A stretch of DNA of 64,000 nucleotides from Treponema socranskii subsp. paredis ATCC 35535 (GTDB lineage: Bacteria; Spirochaetota; Spirochaetia; Treponematales; Treponemataceae). A program made the translations under genes and the position numbers. The number at the start of each line of letters is the position of its first letter. The stretch's first letter is position 1. The DNA lies in the NCBI GenBank assembly GCA_000413015.1, contig KE332515.1, positions 1,784,414 to 1,848,413 on the forward strand. Direction: 5' to 3'. Positions 49,428-58,343 of the stretch are shown in pieces. The notes below the pieces were generated by a model. That model was not told where the DNA came from. It was given only the letters and a program-made list of their open reading frames with translations, and ran no database searches.

Positions 49428-50384
49428 ATGGAAAAGCCGAGTACGCAATACAAGCGCGAACATAAAATCGATTTCGGACGCGAGCGAATCGATATCCTCT
49501 ATGAAGACGCGTACATCGTTGTCATACATAAACCGTCGGGCATGCTTTCCGTTCCGTATCCGGGCAGCAAAGCTCGTACGGCGCTCGATGTGCTTTGCCG
49601 CATCATGAGGAGCAGGGGCACGTATTCACAGCGGCATCGTCCCTTCGTCGTACACCGCCTCGACCGCGACACGTCCGGCGTCATGCTCTTTGCGCTGAGC
49701 AAACAGATACAGCGCTCGCTTATGGGTTCTTGGCAAAAAGTCGTCAGTAAGCGGATATATCGCGCCGTTGCCGAAAATCCGAAAGGGCCTGCGCTTCCCG
49801 ATTTCGGCGTCATCGACGCGCCTCTTGCGTACAACGCGTACAATATCGGCTTCGTTCCGAAGGCGGACGATAAGCCTTCCGACAAAGCGTATCGGATAAA
49901 ACGTTTTGATAAAAATAAAACGACTTATGCGAAGCATCTCGATTTTTCCGGCGGAAAGGCGAAATTTAAAACGGTCGAAGCGCGTACACGCTATCGCATC
50001 GTAGAGCGGGGGGAGACGCACACGCTTTTCGAGCTCGACCTCGATACCGGCAAAAAAAATCAAATACGCGCGCACCTCGCGTCGAAAGGCTGTCCGATTG
50101 CGGGAGATGAAACGCATCGCGCTCGTACCGATCCGTTTTGCCGTCTTGCGCTTCATGCGCGCAGTATCGAATTCATCCATCCCGCAACGCACAAAACCGT
50201 ACGCTTCGAAGTTCCCGAACCCGAAGCTTGGATCGAATATGTCCGTCGCGGCGATGAAAAGCCTGAGCTTCCGGTATGGCGGAAGGAAAGAGAAATGCGC
50301 GGTAAGCCGGCTTTGCCGCGCGATTTTGCCGCTTCGCAAAAGGGCGGCAGGGGCGGTGCGGTATATGAAAAAAATAATAATTAA
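49428..50384 (+). CDS. RluA-family pseudouridine synthase
   Basis: RNA modification enzyme of 318 aa. The catalytic motif VVHRLDRDTSGVMLFALS (HRLDxxTSG, with the active Asp) lies near residue 83. GKKNQIRAHLASKGCPIAGDETHRA in the C-terminal half is the R-x-H-L-A-x-x-G-x-P-I-x-G-D motif of the family, and PFCRLALHARSIEFIHPATHK follows. Which uridines it changes (rRNA or tRNA) is not clear. It overlaps the next gene by 20 bp. Confidence 0.93.
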   Translation: MEKPSTQYKREHKIDFGRERIDILYEDAYIVVIHKPSGMLSVPYPGSKARTALDVLCRIMRSRGTYSQRHRPFVVHRLDRDTSGVMLFALSKQIQRSLMGSWQKVVSKRIYRAVAENPKGPALPDFGVIDAPLAYNAYNIGFVPKADDKPSDKAYRIKRFDKNKTTYAKHLDFSGGKAKFKTVEARTRYRIVERGETHTLFELDLDTGKKNQIRAHLASKGCPIAGDETHRARTDPFCRLALHARSIEFIHPATHKTVRFEVPEPEAWIEYVRRGDEKPELPVWRKEREMRGKPALPRDFAASQKGGRGGAVYEKNNN

Positions 50385-53382
50385 TTTTTTTATCGTCTCG
50401 ATTTTCGTATCGCTTTCCCTCGGCGCCGCCGACGGCGTCATGTGGGGCGAAAAAGATATCCGCGTCGTAAAGACGCAGTGGTTCGATATCATCTATGCAC
50501 CGGATTCCGCCCGAAGCGCCGAACATCTCGCGCGTCATGCGGATGCGATATACGAAGACGTATGCGCATATCTTGAAACCGAGCAATGGAAGCGCTTTCC
50601 CGTCGTCATAACGCCTGCGCAGGACGAATTCAACGCATATTATTCGCCTGCGTGCTACGATACGATCGTCCTGTACGATACGCCGGTGACGAAAAAGATT
50701 GCCGTCGCATCGGACGATTTTTTATCGACGTTCCGGCACGAGCTCACGCATGCCGTTTCGTACAATATGAAAAATGCGTTTTGGCGCGGAGTCGGCGCGG
50801 TCTTCGGCGATGCCGTAAATCCCGCATATTTGTTTATCACGCGGTCGCGGACCGAAGGCGTTGCCGTCGCATCGGAAAGTGCCGGAGGCGAAGGACGCTT
50901 GAACGACCCGTACACCGCGCAAACGGTACGGCAGGCAAAAATCGAAGGCTCTTTTCCGTCGCATGCCGATATTTACGGTTCGCGCGATATATATCCGTAC
51001 GATACGAATTATCATTTCGGCGCGGCGTTTGAAAACCGGATTCAAAAAACGTACGGTATGAAAAACTACGCGCGGTTTTTATACAAGTGCGTCAACTTTC
51101 AAACAATACACGCATCCCTCGCTTTCAAATCGGTGTACGGGATTTCCGTCAAAGAAGCGTGGAAGCATTTTTACGATTCGGTCGCCGTGCCCGATTCCGC
51201 CGCGCAGTATCCCGACCCGCTTGTCAAAGGCTCATGCAAGGATTATTTTTCCGGCACCGATAAACGCTCGAAAGAAAACGCGCGCGCTTCACGATATGCG
51301 TCGCTTGTTTCGTGCAGCTCAGGCTTCGGCTTTACCGACGATGCAGCCGGAAGTTTTTATTTTTCAAAATGGAATGCCGAACGGAAAGGCTACGATCGCG
51401 CAAAAAAAATATGTACCGTTAAAAACCTGCGGCACACATCTCTTTCGACTGACGGCGAGTATGCGGCCTTCAGCGTGATGAGCGAAAGGCATGCCGTTCC
51501 GAAAAGCGAAGTGCATATTTTTAATATGAAAAACCGCTCGCATTATACGATGAGCGAAACGGGTCTGCGCGATGCGGCCGTCATCTCATGGAACGGAGAG
51601 TATTATCTTGCGGCGGTAAAAACGAAGTCGCAGCAAAGCACGCTCACCGTCTACAAACTCGACAAAAGCGCGGACGACAAAGTGAGCGGCGCTTCACTTG
51701 TCGTATCCCGTGTTCTCGATCGGGGAGACGTCGCATTTACGCCGAAGGACGCAGGCGGCGGCGAAATCGTATACGCATGCAAAAGCGGCATGAGGTGGTC
51801 GATTCGATTGTATTCGATTGCGGACGGTACGGAAAAGGTATACGATGCGCCGTACGCGCGCATGGTTATCGGCGATGTTTCGCTTGCAGATGCGGGTAGC
51901 GCTGAAAAAGTATTTACGTTTTCGTGGGCGGCCGAAGATACGATGCCGCGCTTCGGAAAATTAATAATTAATAATCCTGATGACGGCCGAGCGGATTCCG
52001 CTTCGATGCTTTTACAGACGGACGATGTGTCCGGCGGTGTATACGATCCCGTCATGCTGCAAAACGGCAGTATCGCGTATACGGGGCATTTTTTTCGCGA
52101 CAATCGCCTTTTTACTGCGGAAAGCGACAGTATGACGATGCGGGAAATCGAACTCGACGCAAAACGCGAATCGGTTGAAGGATTCGCAGCAGGCAAAGCG
52201 CGATCGGCGGAAGCGGCAGACAAGGTGCGAAGCGGAGAGCAGGCGGCCGGCGATCGAGACGTACAAGCGATTTTTGCCCGATCGAAAAAATATAATCCTC
52301 TCGATTATTATAAACGCGGTATCTTTTTACCGGTCGGCATCGCATCGACATACGGACATGATTTGCTCGGCGATGCGACAAGCATGATTTTGCCCTTGGG
52401 ATTTACCTATGCGTCGAATAATCCGTGGTCGTCGAAACTCGCGATAGCGAGCGCAGGATACGGTTTTTTTTCGAACAGCGGTGCGATTGAAACGCGCTTT
52501 CAAAGCGGAACGGCGACTTCGCTTTTCAAATATTCGATCAGCAATCAAATCGAATTCGACCGTCGCGGTTTTAAGCAGACTGCACACACGATGAATCTCT
52601 CATCGACGATTCCCGTCGGTAAAATATCGCGCCTTACGTTCGTGGACGATGCACATGTTTTTGCCGGCAGGCAAAGCCGTATGGAATTTTCCGAAAGGTA
52701 CGACCGATTTTTCGGCATCCTTGAAGACGACGATGCTTTGCCGATGTTTATCGCGGTTAACAAATTAACCGCCGGCTATTCGAATATTCATAAAACCGGT
52801 GCGGGTGTATATGAAAGAGCGGGTTTTGCCGCAAACGCATCGTATACAATCAAATACGAAGCCGTATGGGGAGCGCCTTTTTCGCAAAATAATATATATC
52901 AAAATCTTTCGGTAAATGCGGGCGTCTGCCTGCCGCGTCTTTTGCCGTATATATGCCGCTTTGATTATACGTATAATTTTCCGTTCACGCTCGGCACCCG
53001 ATTTTTTCCGAGCAGATCGACCTTTATAAAAAACACCGCCGAAATTATTTTATTTGCGGGCGAAGTACAAAAAGCGATTCCGCTTTTCTACGTAAACCGT
53101 TGGGCACTGCGTGCGTCATATACCGGCCGATTCGATTATACGGGCGGCACATCGTGGGATTTTTTTGATACGCCGCATCTTGTGCGGAATCTTTTTTCGG
53201 GCGAAATGCGCTATTGCGATTCGGCCGTGCTGTTTGCGTCGCTGACCTTTACACCGAACTTCGGTGCCGCAGCAACGCCGCTTTTGACATCGACCGTACG
53301 CGCGGGTTTGCGTTATGTCATTCGTGAAACCGAAAAGCAAAATTATTTTGCTTTTGATTTCGGCTGGAGTCTTTCTTATTAA
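50365..53382 (+). CDS. HELTH metallopeptidase with beta-propeller and probable outer-membrane barrel
   Basis: Very large exported protein of 1005 aa. Start 50365 is preferred over an earlier in-frame start inside the pseudouridine synthase gene because it begins a signal peptide (MKKIIINFFIVSIFVSLSLG). The first domain is a peptidase-MA-like zinc protease: TFRHELTHAVSYN (HELTH at about 125-129) and SRTEGVAVASE (possible third ligand Glu at about 164). Residues about 330-680 have repeated strand-turn patterns like a beta-propeller (HTSLSTDGEYAAFSV and others). From about 700 to the end are alternating, aromatic-rich strands with final residues FDFGWSLSY, as in outer-membrane barrels. Role: surface-exposed or periplasmic protein processing is inferred. 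Confidence 0.85.
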   Translation: MKKIIINFFIVSIFVSLSLGAADGVMWGEKDIRVVKTQWFDIIYAPDSARSAEHLARHADAIYEDVCAYLETEQWKRFPVVITPAQDEFNAYYSPACYDTIVLYDTPVTKKIAVASDDFLSTFRHELTHAVSYNMKNAFWRGVGAVFGDAVNPAYLFITRSRTEGVAVASESAGGEGRLNDPYTAQTVRQAKIEGSFPSHADIYGSRDIYPYDTNYHFGAAFENRIQKTYGMKNYARFLYKCVNFQTIHASLAFKSVYGISVKEAWKHFYDSVAVPDSAAQYPDPLVKGSCKDYFSGTDKRSKENARASRYASLVSCSSGFGFTDDAAGSFYFSKWNAERKGYDRAKKICTVKNLRHTSLSTDGEYAAFSVMSERHAVPKSEVHIFNMKNRSHYTMSETGLRDAAVISWNGEYYLAAVKTKSQQSTLTVYKLDKSADDKVSGASLVVSRVLDRGDVAFTPKDAGGGEIVYACKSGMRWSIRLYSIADGTEKVYDAPYARMVIGDVSLADAGSAEKVFTFSWAAEDTMPRFGKLIINNPDDGRADSASMLLQTDDVSGGVYDPVMLQNGSIAYTGHFFRDNRLFTAESDSMTMREIELDAKRESVEGFAAGKARSAEAADKVRSGEQAAGDRDVQAIFARSKKYNPLDYYKRGIFLPVGIASTYGHDLLGDATSMILPLGFTYASNNPWSSKLAIASAGYGFFSNSGAIETRFQSGTATSLFKYSISNQIEFDRRGFKQTAHTMNLSSTIPVGKISRLTFVDDAHVFAGRQSRMEFSERYDRFFGILEDDDALPMFIAVNKLTAGYSNIHKTGAGVYERAGFAANASYTIKYEAVWGAPFSQNNIYQNLSVNAGVCLPRLLPYICRFDYTYNFPFTLGTRFFPSRSTFIKNTAEIILFAGEVQKAIPLFYVNRWALRASYTGRFDYTGGTSWDFFDTPHLVRNLFSGEMRYCDSAVLFASLTFTPNFGAAATPLLTSTVRAGLRYVIRETEKQNYFAFDFGWSLSY

Positions 53383-53475
53383 ATTATGATGCAAAAGGTG
53401 TACGGGCTTGTGAAATACAAACCTGTACCGTGTGTCTTGTGTTTTGTAACGCACATTTTCAAAACGGCTGCGTTT

Positions 53476-53889
53476 TTACAATACCATGACAATCGTACCC
53501 GCCGTGAGGAGGAGCGCACCGACGATCGATTTTACCGAAACCTTTTCATGCAGGATCATAAAGGCGAGGATGATCGTGATTACGACGCTCATCTTGTCGA
53601 CGGGAATGACTTTCGACGCGTCTCCCGTCTGCAGCGCGCGGTAGTAGCAAAGCCACGATGCGCCGGTAGCGAGTCCCGACAGAATTAAAAAAATCCAGCT
53701 CTTTTTTGAAATCGTTGCGATGCCGCTCTGCTCGTGTGTGACGAAAACCATAATCCATGCCATCGCGAGTACGACAAGGGTTCGGATCGCGGTTGCCAAA
53801 TTCGAGTTGACTCCTTCGATTCCGATTTTGGCGAGGATCGAAGCGAGCGCGGCGAATACTGCGGAACAGACGGCAAAGGGCAGCCACAT
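53476..53889 (-). CDS. Half-size DMT (EamA) transporter
   Basis: Membrane protein of 137 aa with four or five hydrophobic segments and one EamA domain. Start 53889 has GGAGG at good spacing. Typical parts: FAALASILAKIGIEGVNSNLATAIRT, SGLATGASWLCYYRALQTGDASKVIPVDKMSVV, and ILHEKVSVKSIVGALLLTAGTIVMV. Half-size proteins of this family act as pairs. The function is unknown. It is convergent with the large metallopeptidase gene. Confidence 0.88.
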   Translation of the reverse strand: MWLPFAVCSAVFAALASILAKIGIEGVNSNLATAIRTLVVLAMAWIMVFVTHEQSGIATISKKSWIFLILSGLATGASWLCYYRALQTGDASKVIPVDKMSVVITIILAFMILHEKVSVKSIVGALLLTAGTIVMVL

Positions 53890-53987
53890 AGTACGCCTCC
53901 GAACAAGGGTATCGATTGAAAAGCGGATTTTTAAATCAGTTTGCATTCTGCTGCTCTAAAGATCCGTTTAGGTTTTTCAAAAGTGCC

Positions 53988-55358
53988 TTATTTTTCCAGC
54001 GATAAAAATATTTTATAGCAATTATACGCCGTACAGATGTCTTCTTTGTTAGTCAATTCCCACGGTGCATGCATGCTTAAAACCGAAACGCCCGCATCGA
54101 GTACGTCCATGCCGTACTTTGCCGCAAGATAGGCGATCGTACCGCCGCCGCCCTGATCGACTTTTCCGAGTTCGGCCATTTGAAACGGGATATCGTTTTT
54201 TTCCATGAGCGCGCGGACTTTTGCGATGAATTCGGGATTCGCGTCGCTCGCGGAATATTTACCGCGGCTTCCGGTGTATTTATTAAAAACGATTCCGCCT
54301 CCGAGGAACGACGAATTGTCTTTATCGTAAAGGTTGCCGTTCATCGGATCGAAAGCGGCATTGACGTCGCTTGAAAGCATTGCGGAATTTGCAAGGCAGC
54401 GCCTGAGTGTCAAATCGCTGTAGCCGCCGCTCATACGCGAAATGATTTCGGCAACCGCATTTTCAAGCAGGTGCGAACCCATACCCGTGGCACCGACGCT
54501 TCCGATCTCTTCTTTGTCGACGCAGAGGCAGCAGTTCGTCCGCGTCTTTGCCGTGCTGTCGAAGAGTGCCTGCACCGACGTAAATGCGCACGCTCGGTCG
54601 TCTTGCCCGTACGCGAGGATGAGCGATCGATCGATGCCGCAGTCGCGCGATAAGCCTGCCGGAACGATTTCAAGTTCCGCGGATGCGAAGTCTCCTTCGT
54701 CGATATTATATTTCGATTTTAATAATTTTAAAACGGCCTTTTTATATTTTTCTTTGTCTTTATCTTTCGATGATTTTTCATCGGCTTGTTCTTTTTGTTT
54801 GTCTTTTTTTTGCGGAATACCGGAACTCAAAATGAGGTCGAGGTTTTCGCCGGGAATAAAGTCCGACGCTTTTTCTTTCATCTGTTCCTGCGCGAGGTGC
54901 GGCAAAATGTCCGACACGCAAAATACCGGATCGTCCGCAGCCTCGCCGATCGTCACGTTGATGACGCTGCCGTCGGTTTTGCACACGACGCCGTGAATCG
55001 CAAGCGGAAGCGTTACCCACTGATATTTTTTAATGCCGCCGTAATAGTGCGTATTCAAATACACGATACAGTCTTTTTCATAGACGGGATTTTGCTTTAC
55101 GTCCAAGCGCGGCGAATCGATGTGTGCGCCGAGGATATTCATACCGTCTTCGAGACTGCCCGTGCCGATTTCAAACAGCGCGACGGTTTTGTGCATTTTT
55201 TGCACGTAAACTTTATCGCCTGCTTTCAGCGTTTTATATGCCGCGATATCTTTGTACCCGCATTTTTCCGCCGCTTCGATGATCCGTGCGGCACACTCGC
55301 GTTCGGTTTTTCCGCCGTCCAAAAATTTTTTGTAATCGTTAATAAGTTTTTCGTCCAT
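53988..55358 (-). CDS. M18-family aminopeptidase
   Basis: Metallo-aminopeptidase of 456 aa that removes N-terminal amino acids (aspartyl-type in relatives). Motifs: GAHIDSPRLDVKQNPVYE near residue 75 (first His and Asp), CVDKEEIGSVGATGMGSHLLENAVAEI (Glu pair), YGQDDRACAFTSVQ (second Asp), and AYNCYKIFLSL at the end. A Lys/Glu-rich insertion near residues 190-210 (KKDKQKEQADEKSSKDKDKEKYKK) is unusual. The gene is preceded by TAGGAGTA on the minus strand. Confidence 0.9.
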   Translation of the reverse strand: MDEKLINDYKKFLDGGKTERECAARIIEAAEKCGYKDIAAYKTLKAGDKVYVQKMHKTVALFEIGTGSLEDGMNILGAHIDSPRLDVKQNPVYEKDCIVYLNTHYYGGIKKYQWVTLPLAIHGVVCKTDGSVINVTIGEAADDPVFCVSDILPHLAQEQMKEKASDFIPGENLDLILSSGIPQKKDKQKEQADEKSSKDKDKEKYKKAVLKLLKSKYNIDEGDFASAELEIVPAGLSRDCGIDRSLILAYGQDDRACAFTSVQALFDSTAKTRTNCCLCVDKEEIGSVGATGMGSHLLENAVAEIISRMSGGYSDLTLRRCLANSAMLSSDVNAAFDPMNGNLYDKDNSSFLGGGIVFNKYTGSRGKYSASDANPEFIAKVRALMEKNDIPFQMAELGKVDQGGGGTIAYLAAKYGMDVLDAGVSVLSMHAPWELTNKEDICTAYNCYKIFLSLEK

Positions 55359-55402
55359 ATATACTCCTAATTATTTGCGTATCTATAAAATTTTGATCGA
55401 TT

Positions 55403-55864
55403 TTATTTAAAACACACATCGACTTCAAAAGGTCCGTACTGCGTCGTAAAAGGAATACCCACGATCGGATAATTTTTCGGCCACGAAAGCGTATGATCTT
55501 TTCCCGCAACGACAACAGGGGGCGATACTTTTATATCTTTGTTTTTTATTTCCGAAGCCGCATTCCCCGCGATGATATTCGTAAACTCGCTTACGAGCTG
55601 TTTTGCAAGTTCTTCCCGCTCCGATTCCATAACGATCTCAATACCTGAGCGTTCGAGCATTTTATCCGCAAGGATTTTATGCAGTCGAAACGCAACGACA
55701 CCGTTGCAGTCGCCCGTAATACCGAGCAGTCCCGAAATCTCCCAGGCATGGCCGGCGTTCGGGTCGAGCAGGTACGGATCTTTATGCTGCGGCGGAATAT
55801 CGAACATATTTTTAAATGCACTTTCGCACGATATTAAAAACGGATTAATAATTTTTACGTCCAT
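55403..55864 (-). CDS. cheX: Chemotaxis phosphatase CheX-like protein
   Basis: Protein of 153 aa. The start at 55864 is chosen as the usual CheX start MDVKIINPFLISCESAFKNMF; a longer in-frame start overlaps the IclR promoter region. The E-x-x-N catalytic pair is in LVSEFTNIIAGNAASE, typical of CheX/CheC phosphatases that dephosphorylate CheY~P. The N-terminal and C-terminal strand order (GVVAFRLHK, GPFEVDVCFK) fits. No other che gene is in the window, so it is a separately placed member. Confidence 0.88.
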   Translation of the reverse strand: MDVKIINPFLISCESAFKNMFDIPPQHKDPYLLDPNAGHAWEISGLLGITGDCNGVVAFRLHKILADKMLERSGIEIVMESEREELAKQLVSEFTNIIAGNAASEIKNKDIKVSPPVVVAGKDHTLSWPKNYPIVGIPFTTQYGPFEVDVCFK

Positions 55865-55873
55865 TTGAAATTC

Positions 55874-55902
55874 AGTATATCGCAATGTAAAATTTGGGGC
55901 AA
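55874..55902 (-). promoter_or_regulatory. Promoter of cheX
   Basis: On the minus strand TTGCCC (55902-55897), 17-bp spacer, TATACT (55879-55874), 10 bp before the cheX start. The leader would be very short. Confidence 0.5.
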
Positions 55903-55917
55903 GCGTCGGAAAAGCAC

Positions 55918-55947
55918 TTGAACAATACGAATGCTTTACCGTACATT
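55918..55947 (+). promoter_or_regulatory. Promoter of the IclR gene
   Basis: TTGAAC (55918-55923), 18-bp spacer, TACATT (55942-55947), followed by AAAGGGGG as ribosome site. It lies back to back with the cheX promoter. Confidence 0.5.
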
Positions 55948-55962
55948 TAAAGGGGGTACGCG

Positions 55963-56727
55963 ATGGAAAATGATTACGGCGTTCAATCCGTTGAACGGGC
56001 ATTGGATATCATTGAAGCGGTAGCGTCAAATAAAAATTCCGCCGTCTTGACGGAAATTGCCCAAAAATCCGGTCTGCACAAAAGTACGGCATACCGTATT
56101 ATTTCGACGCTGCTCAAACGCGGTTATTTAAAAAAGAATGAAGACGGTACGTATAAAATCGGATTGAAGCTTATTGAAGCGGTGAGCTATTATATCGACA
56201 GTTTGGAGCTGCAAACGGAAGTGCGCCCGTATATCGCGCAGATTACGGCAAAGTTCGGGCTTACGTCGCATTTGGGCGTTTTGGAAGGCGATAAAGTGGT
56301 TTATATCGAAAAGATGGATATATTTTCGAATATCAAATTGTATTCTCAAATCGGTCTGCGCATGCATGCATACTGTTCTTCGCTCGGTAAGTGCCTTTTG
56401 GCAAATTTTTCCAACGCACAGCTTCGATCGATTATGGGAAAAACCGAATTTATGCGTTTTACTCCGAATACGATTACGACGATTGAAGCGCTGCAAAAAG
56501 AAATCGATTCGGTCAGACAGCGGGGCTGGGCGATCGACAACGAAGAATTCGAAATCGGACACCGCTGTATCGGCGCGCCGGTATACGATTATCGGGGCGA
56601 TATAATTGCGGCAATAAGCGCAAGCGGCAGCACGAGTATACTTACCGACGAGCGGATTCCCGAAATAGTCGAATACTTGAAGCAAACCGCTGCGGAGATT
56701 TCTCAAAATATGGGCTACGTGCCGTGA
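55963..56727 (+). CDS. IclR-family transcriptional regulator
   Basis: Transcription factor of 254 aa. The N-terminal winged helix reads SVERALDIIEAVASNKNSAVLTEIAQKSGLHKSTAYRIISTLLKRGYLKK; the C-terminal ligand part has GVLEGDKVVYIEKMD, YCSSLGKCLLAN, and DNEEFEIGHRCIGAPVYDYRGDIIAAISASG, all IclR patterns. IclR proteins sense small organic acids or aromatic breakdown products. The next gene (minus) is an aldehyde dehydrogenase, a possible target. Confidence 0.93.
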   Translation: MENDYGVQSVERALDIIEAVASNKNSAVLTEIAQKSGLHKSTAYRIISTLLKRGYLKKNEDGTYKIGLKLIEAVSYYIDSLELQTEVRPYIAQITAKFGLTSHLGVLEGDKVVYIEKMDIFSNIKLYSQIGLRMHAYCSSLGKCLLANFSNAQLRSIMGKTEFMRFTPNTITTIEALQKEIDSVRQRGWAIDNEEFEIGHRCIGAPVYDYRGDIIAAISASGSTSILTDERIPEIVEYLKQTAAEISQNMGYVP

Positions 56728-56822
56728 GGGAGAAGCGGTAAAAAATACCGCCGCAAAAAATATCCGCGTGCGGTGAAAATACCGCGGTGCAAAAATTACC
56801 CAAGCGTGTTTTGCATCGTTCG

Positions 56823-56858
56823 TAAAAAAAGCGCTCGCGGATTTTATCCGAAAGCGCC
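56823..56858 (-). terminator. Terminator of the aldehyde dehydrogenase gene
   Basis: On the minus strand GGCGCTTTCGGAT and ATCCGCGAGCGC pair around AAA, then T7. It lies about 30 bp after the stop of the aldehyde dehydrogenase gene. Confidence 0.85.
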
Positions 56859-56886
56859 TTTCAGAATTTTTGTAAGCTTTTTTATT

Positions 56887-58323
56887 TTACGCTTCAATAA
56901 TATTTTTCAGCACGACGGTTTTTATCTTCGTCATTTCGTTGAACGTGGACATGACGCCTTCAGTACCGATGCCGCTGTGCTTCCACCCGCCGAAGGGCAT
57001 TTCAAACGAGCGATAAAAACTCGCGCCGTTGATAACCGCTTCGCCCGCTTCCATCGCGTTTGCGATTTTAAACGCGCGTTTTTGATCGCGTGAAAATACG
57101 CAGCTCGATAAGCCGAACACGGAATTGTTCGCGATTTCGATCGCTTCTTCGTCGGTGTCGAATCCGATGATCGGTACGACAGGACCGAATATTTCCATGT
57201 CTTTTGCGACGTCGGCCGTTTTCGGAACATCCGTGATGACCGTCGGTTCGTAAAAAGCGCCGTTGCGTTTTCCGCCCAAAACGATTTTGCCGCCCTGTTC
57301 GACGGTTTTTTGCACTTGCTTTTCAACCTGTATTGCCGCTTTTTCGCTTATAAGGCAGGCGATTTTCGTATCTTCGTCGGCAGGATCGCCGAATTTCAGC
57401 TGCTTTATTCTTGCAACGGTTTTTTTTGCGAATTCGTCTTTCAGCGAATTGTGAATGATAAAGCGCTTGCTTGCACAGCATACCTGTCCGGTATTGTACA
57501 TGCGTCCCCATACGAGCTCTTCGACCGCCAAATCGACGTCTCCGTCGTCCAGCACGATGAACGCATCGTTTCCGCCCAATTCAAGTGCCGTGTGCGTAAG
57601 GTTTGCCGCAGCTTTTATTGCCGAATCGATTCCGACTTCGGTGCTTCCCGTCAACGTAACCAAGCCGACCCGCTTGTCGGAAACGGCATAGCTTTTGACG
57701 GAGCCGGGAGCCGTAACGCACTGGATCGCACCGTCGGGCACGCCCGCTTCGACGAGCAGTTCCGTCAGCCGCATCAATGTCAGCGGATTGTCGGATGAAG
57801 GCAGGACGAGCGCGGAGTTGCCCATCATTAAAGCCGGAGCGACTTTTTGATCGAACAGGTCGCACGGAAAATTGAAAGGAATGATGCATACGACGACACC
57901 GACCGGCTCTCTGAGTACCAGCTGCATCGTTGTCTGCTGTCCCGCTTCCGTTCCCTGCGGAATGATCGTACCGTAAAAGTGTTTTGCCCGTTCGATAAAT
58001 CCGCTGAAGCCGATCGTAACGTTTCCGATTTCGGCGCGCGCTTCGGTTATTGGTTTACCGTTTTCGCTCGACAAAAGCCGAGCCAAATCTTCGTGCGATT
58101 TTTGCACCAAGCTCAAGAACTTATACAGCACTTCGGCGCGTTTAAAAACAGGCACTTTCGCCCATTCTTTTTGTCCGCGTACGGCCGCCGCAATCGCCGC
58201 ATCCAAATCTTTTTCATTCGCGCGCGGGACACTGTCGATCACTTTGCCGGTCGCAGGCGCGATTACGTCAAAGGTTTGACCGCTCGCGCTGTCCGTTTTT
58301 TTCCCGTTGATAATCATCTTCAT
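56887..58323 (-). CDS. NAD(P)-dependent aldehyde dehydrogenase
   Basis: Oxidoreductase of 478 aa, standard ALDH length. Catalytic Cys in GQVCCASKR (about residue 280), catalytic Glu in HTALELGGNDAFIVLDDGD (about 247), cofactor site LTGSTEVGIDSA, and the C-terminal EMPFGGWKHSGIGTEGV. The family includes succinate-semialdehyde, glyceraldehyde and general aldehyde enzymes; the exact substrate is open. It is preceded 20 bp upstream by the FIST gene on the same strand, so both probably form an operon. A strong terminator follows. Confidence 0.92.
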   Translation of the reverse strand: MKMIINGKKTDSASGQTFDVIAPATGKVIDSVPRANEKDLDAAIAAAVRGQKEWAKVPVFKRAEVLYKFLSLVQKSHEDLARLLSSENGKPITEARAEIGNVTIGFSGFIERAKHFYGTIIPQGTEAGQQTTMQLVLREPVGVVVCIIPFNFPCDLFDQKVAPALMMGNSALVLPSSDNPLTLMRLTELLVEAGVPDGAIQCVTAPGSVKSYAVSDKRVGLVTLTGSTEVGIDSAIKAAANLTHTALELGGNDAFIVLDDGDVDLAVEELVWGRMYNTGQVCCASKRFIIHNSLKDEFAKKTVARIKQLKFGDPADEDTKIACLISEKAAIQVEKQVQKTVEQGGKIVLGGKRNGAFYEPTVITDVPKTADVAKDMEIFGPVVPIIGFDTDEEAIEIANNSVFGLSSCVFSRDQKRAFKIANAMEAGEAVINGASFYRSFEMPFGGWKHSGIGTEGVMSTFNEMTKIKTVVLKNIIEA

Positions 58324-58343
58324 AATTATTACCTCTCGTTAAT

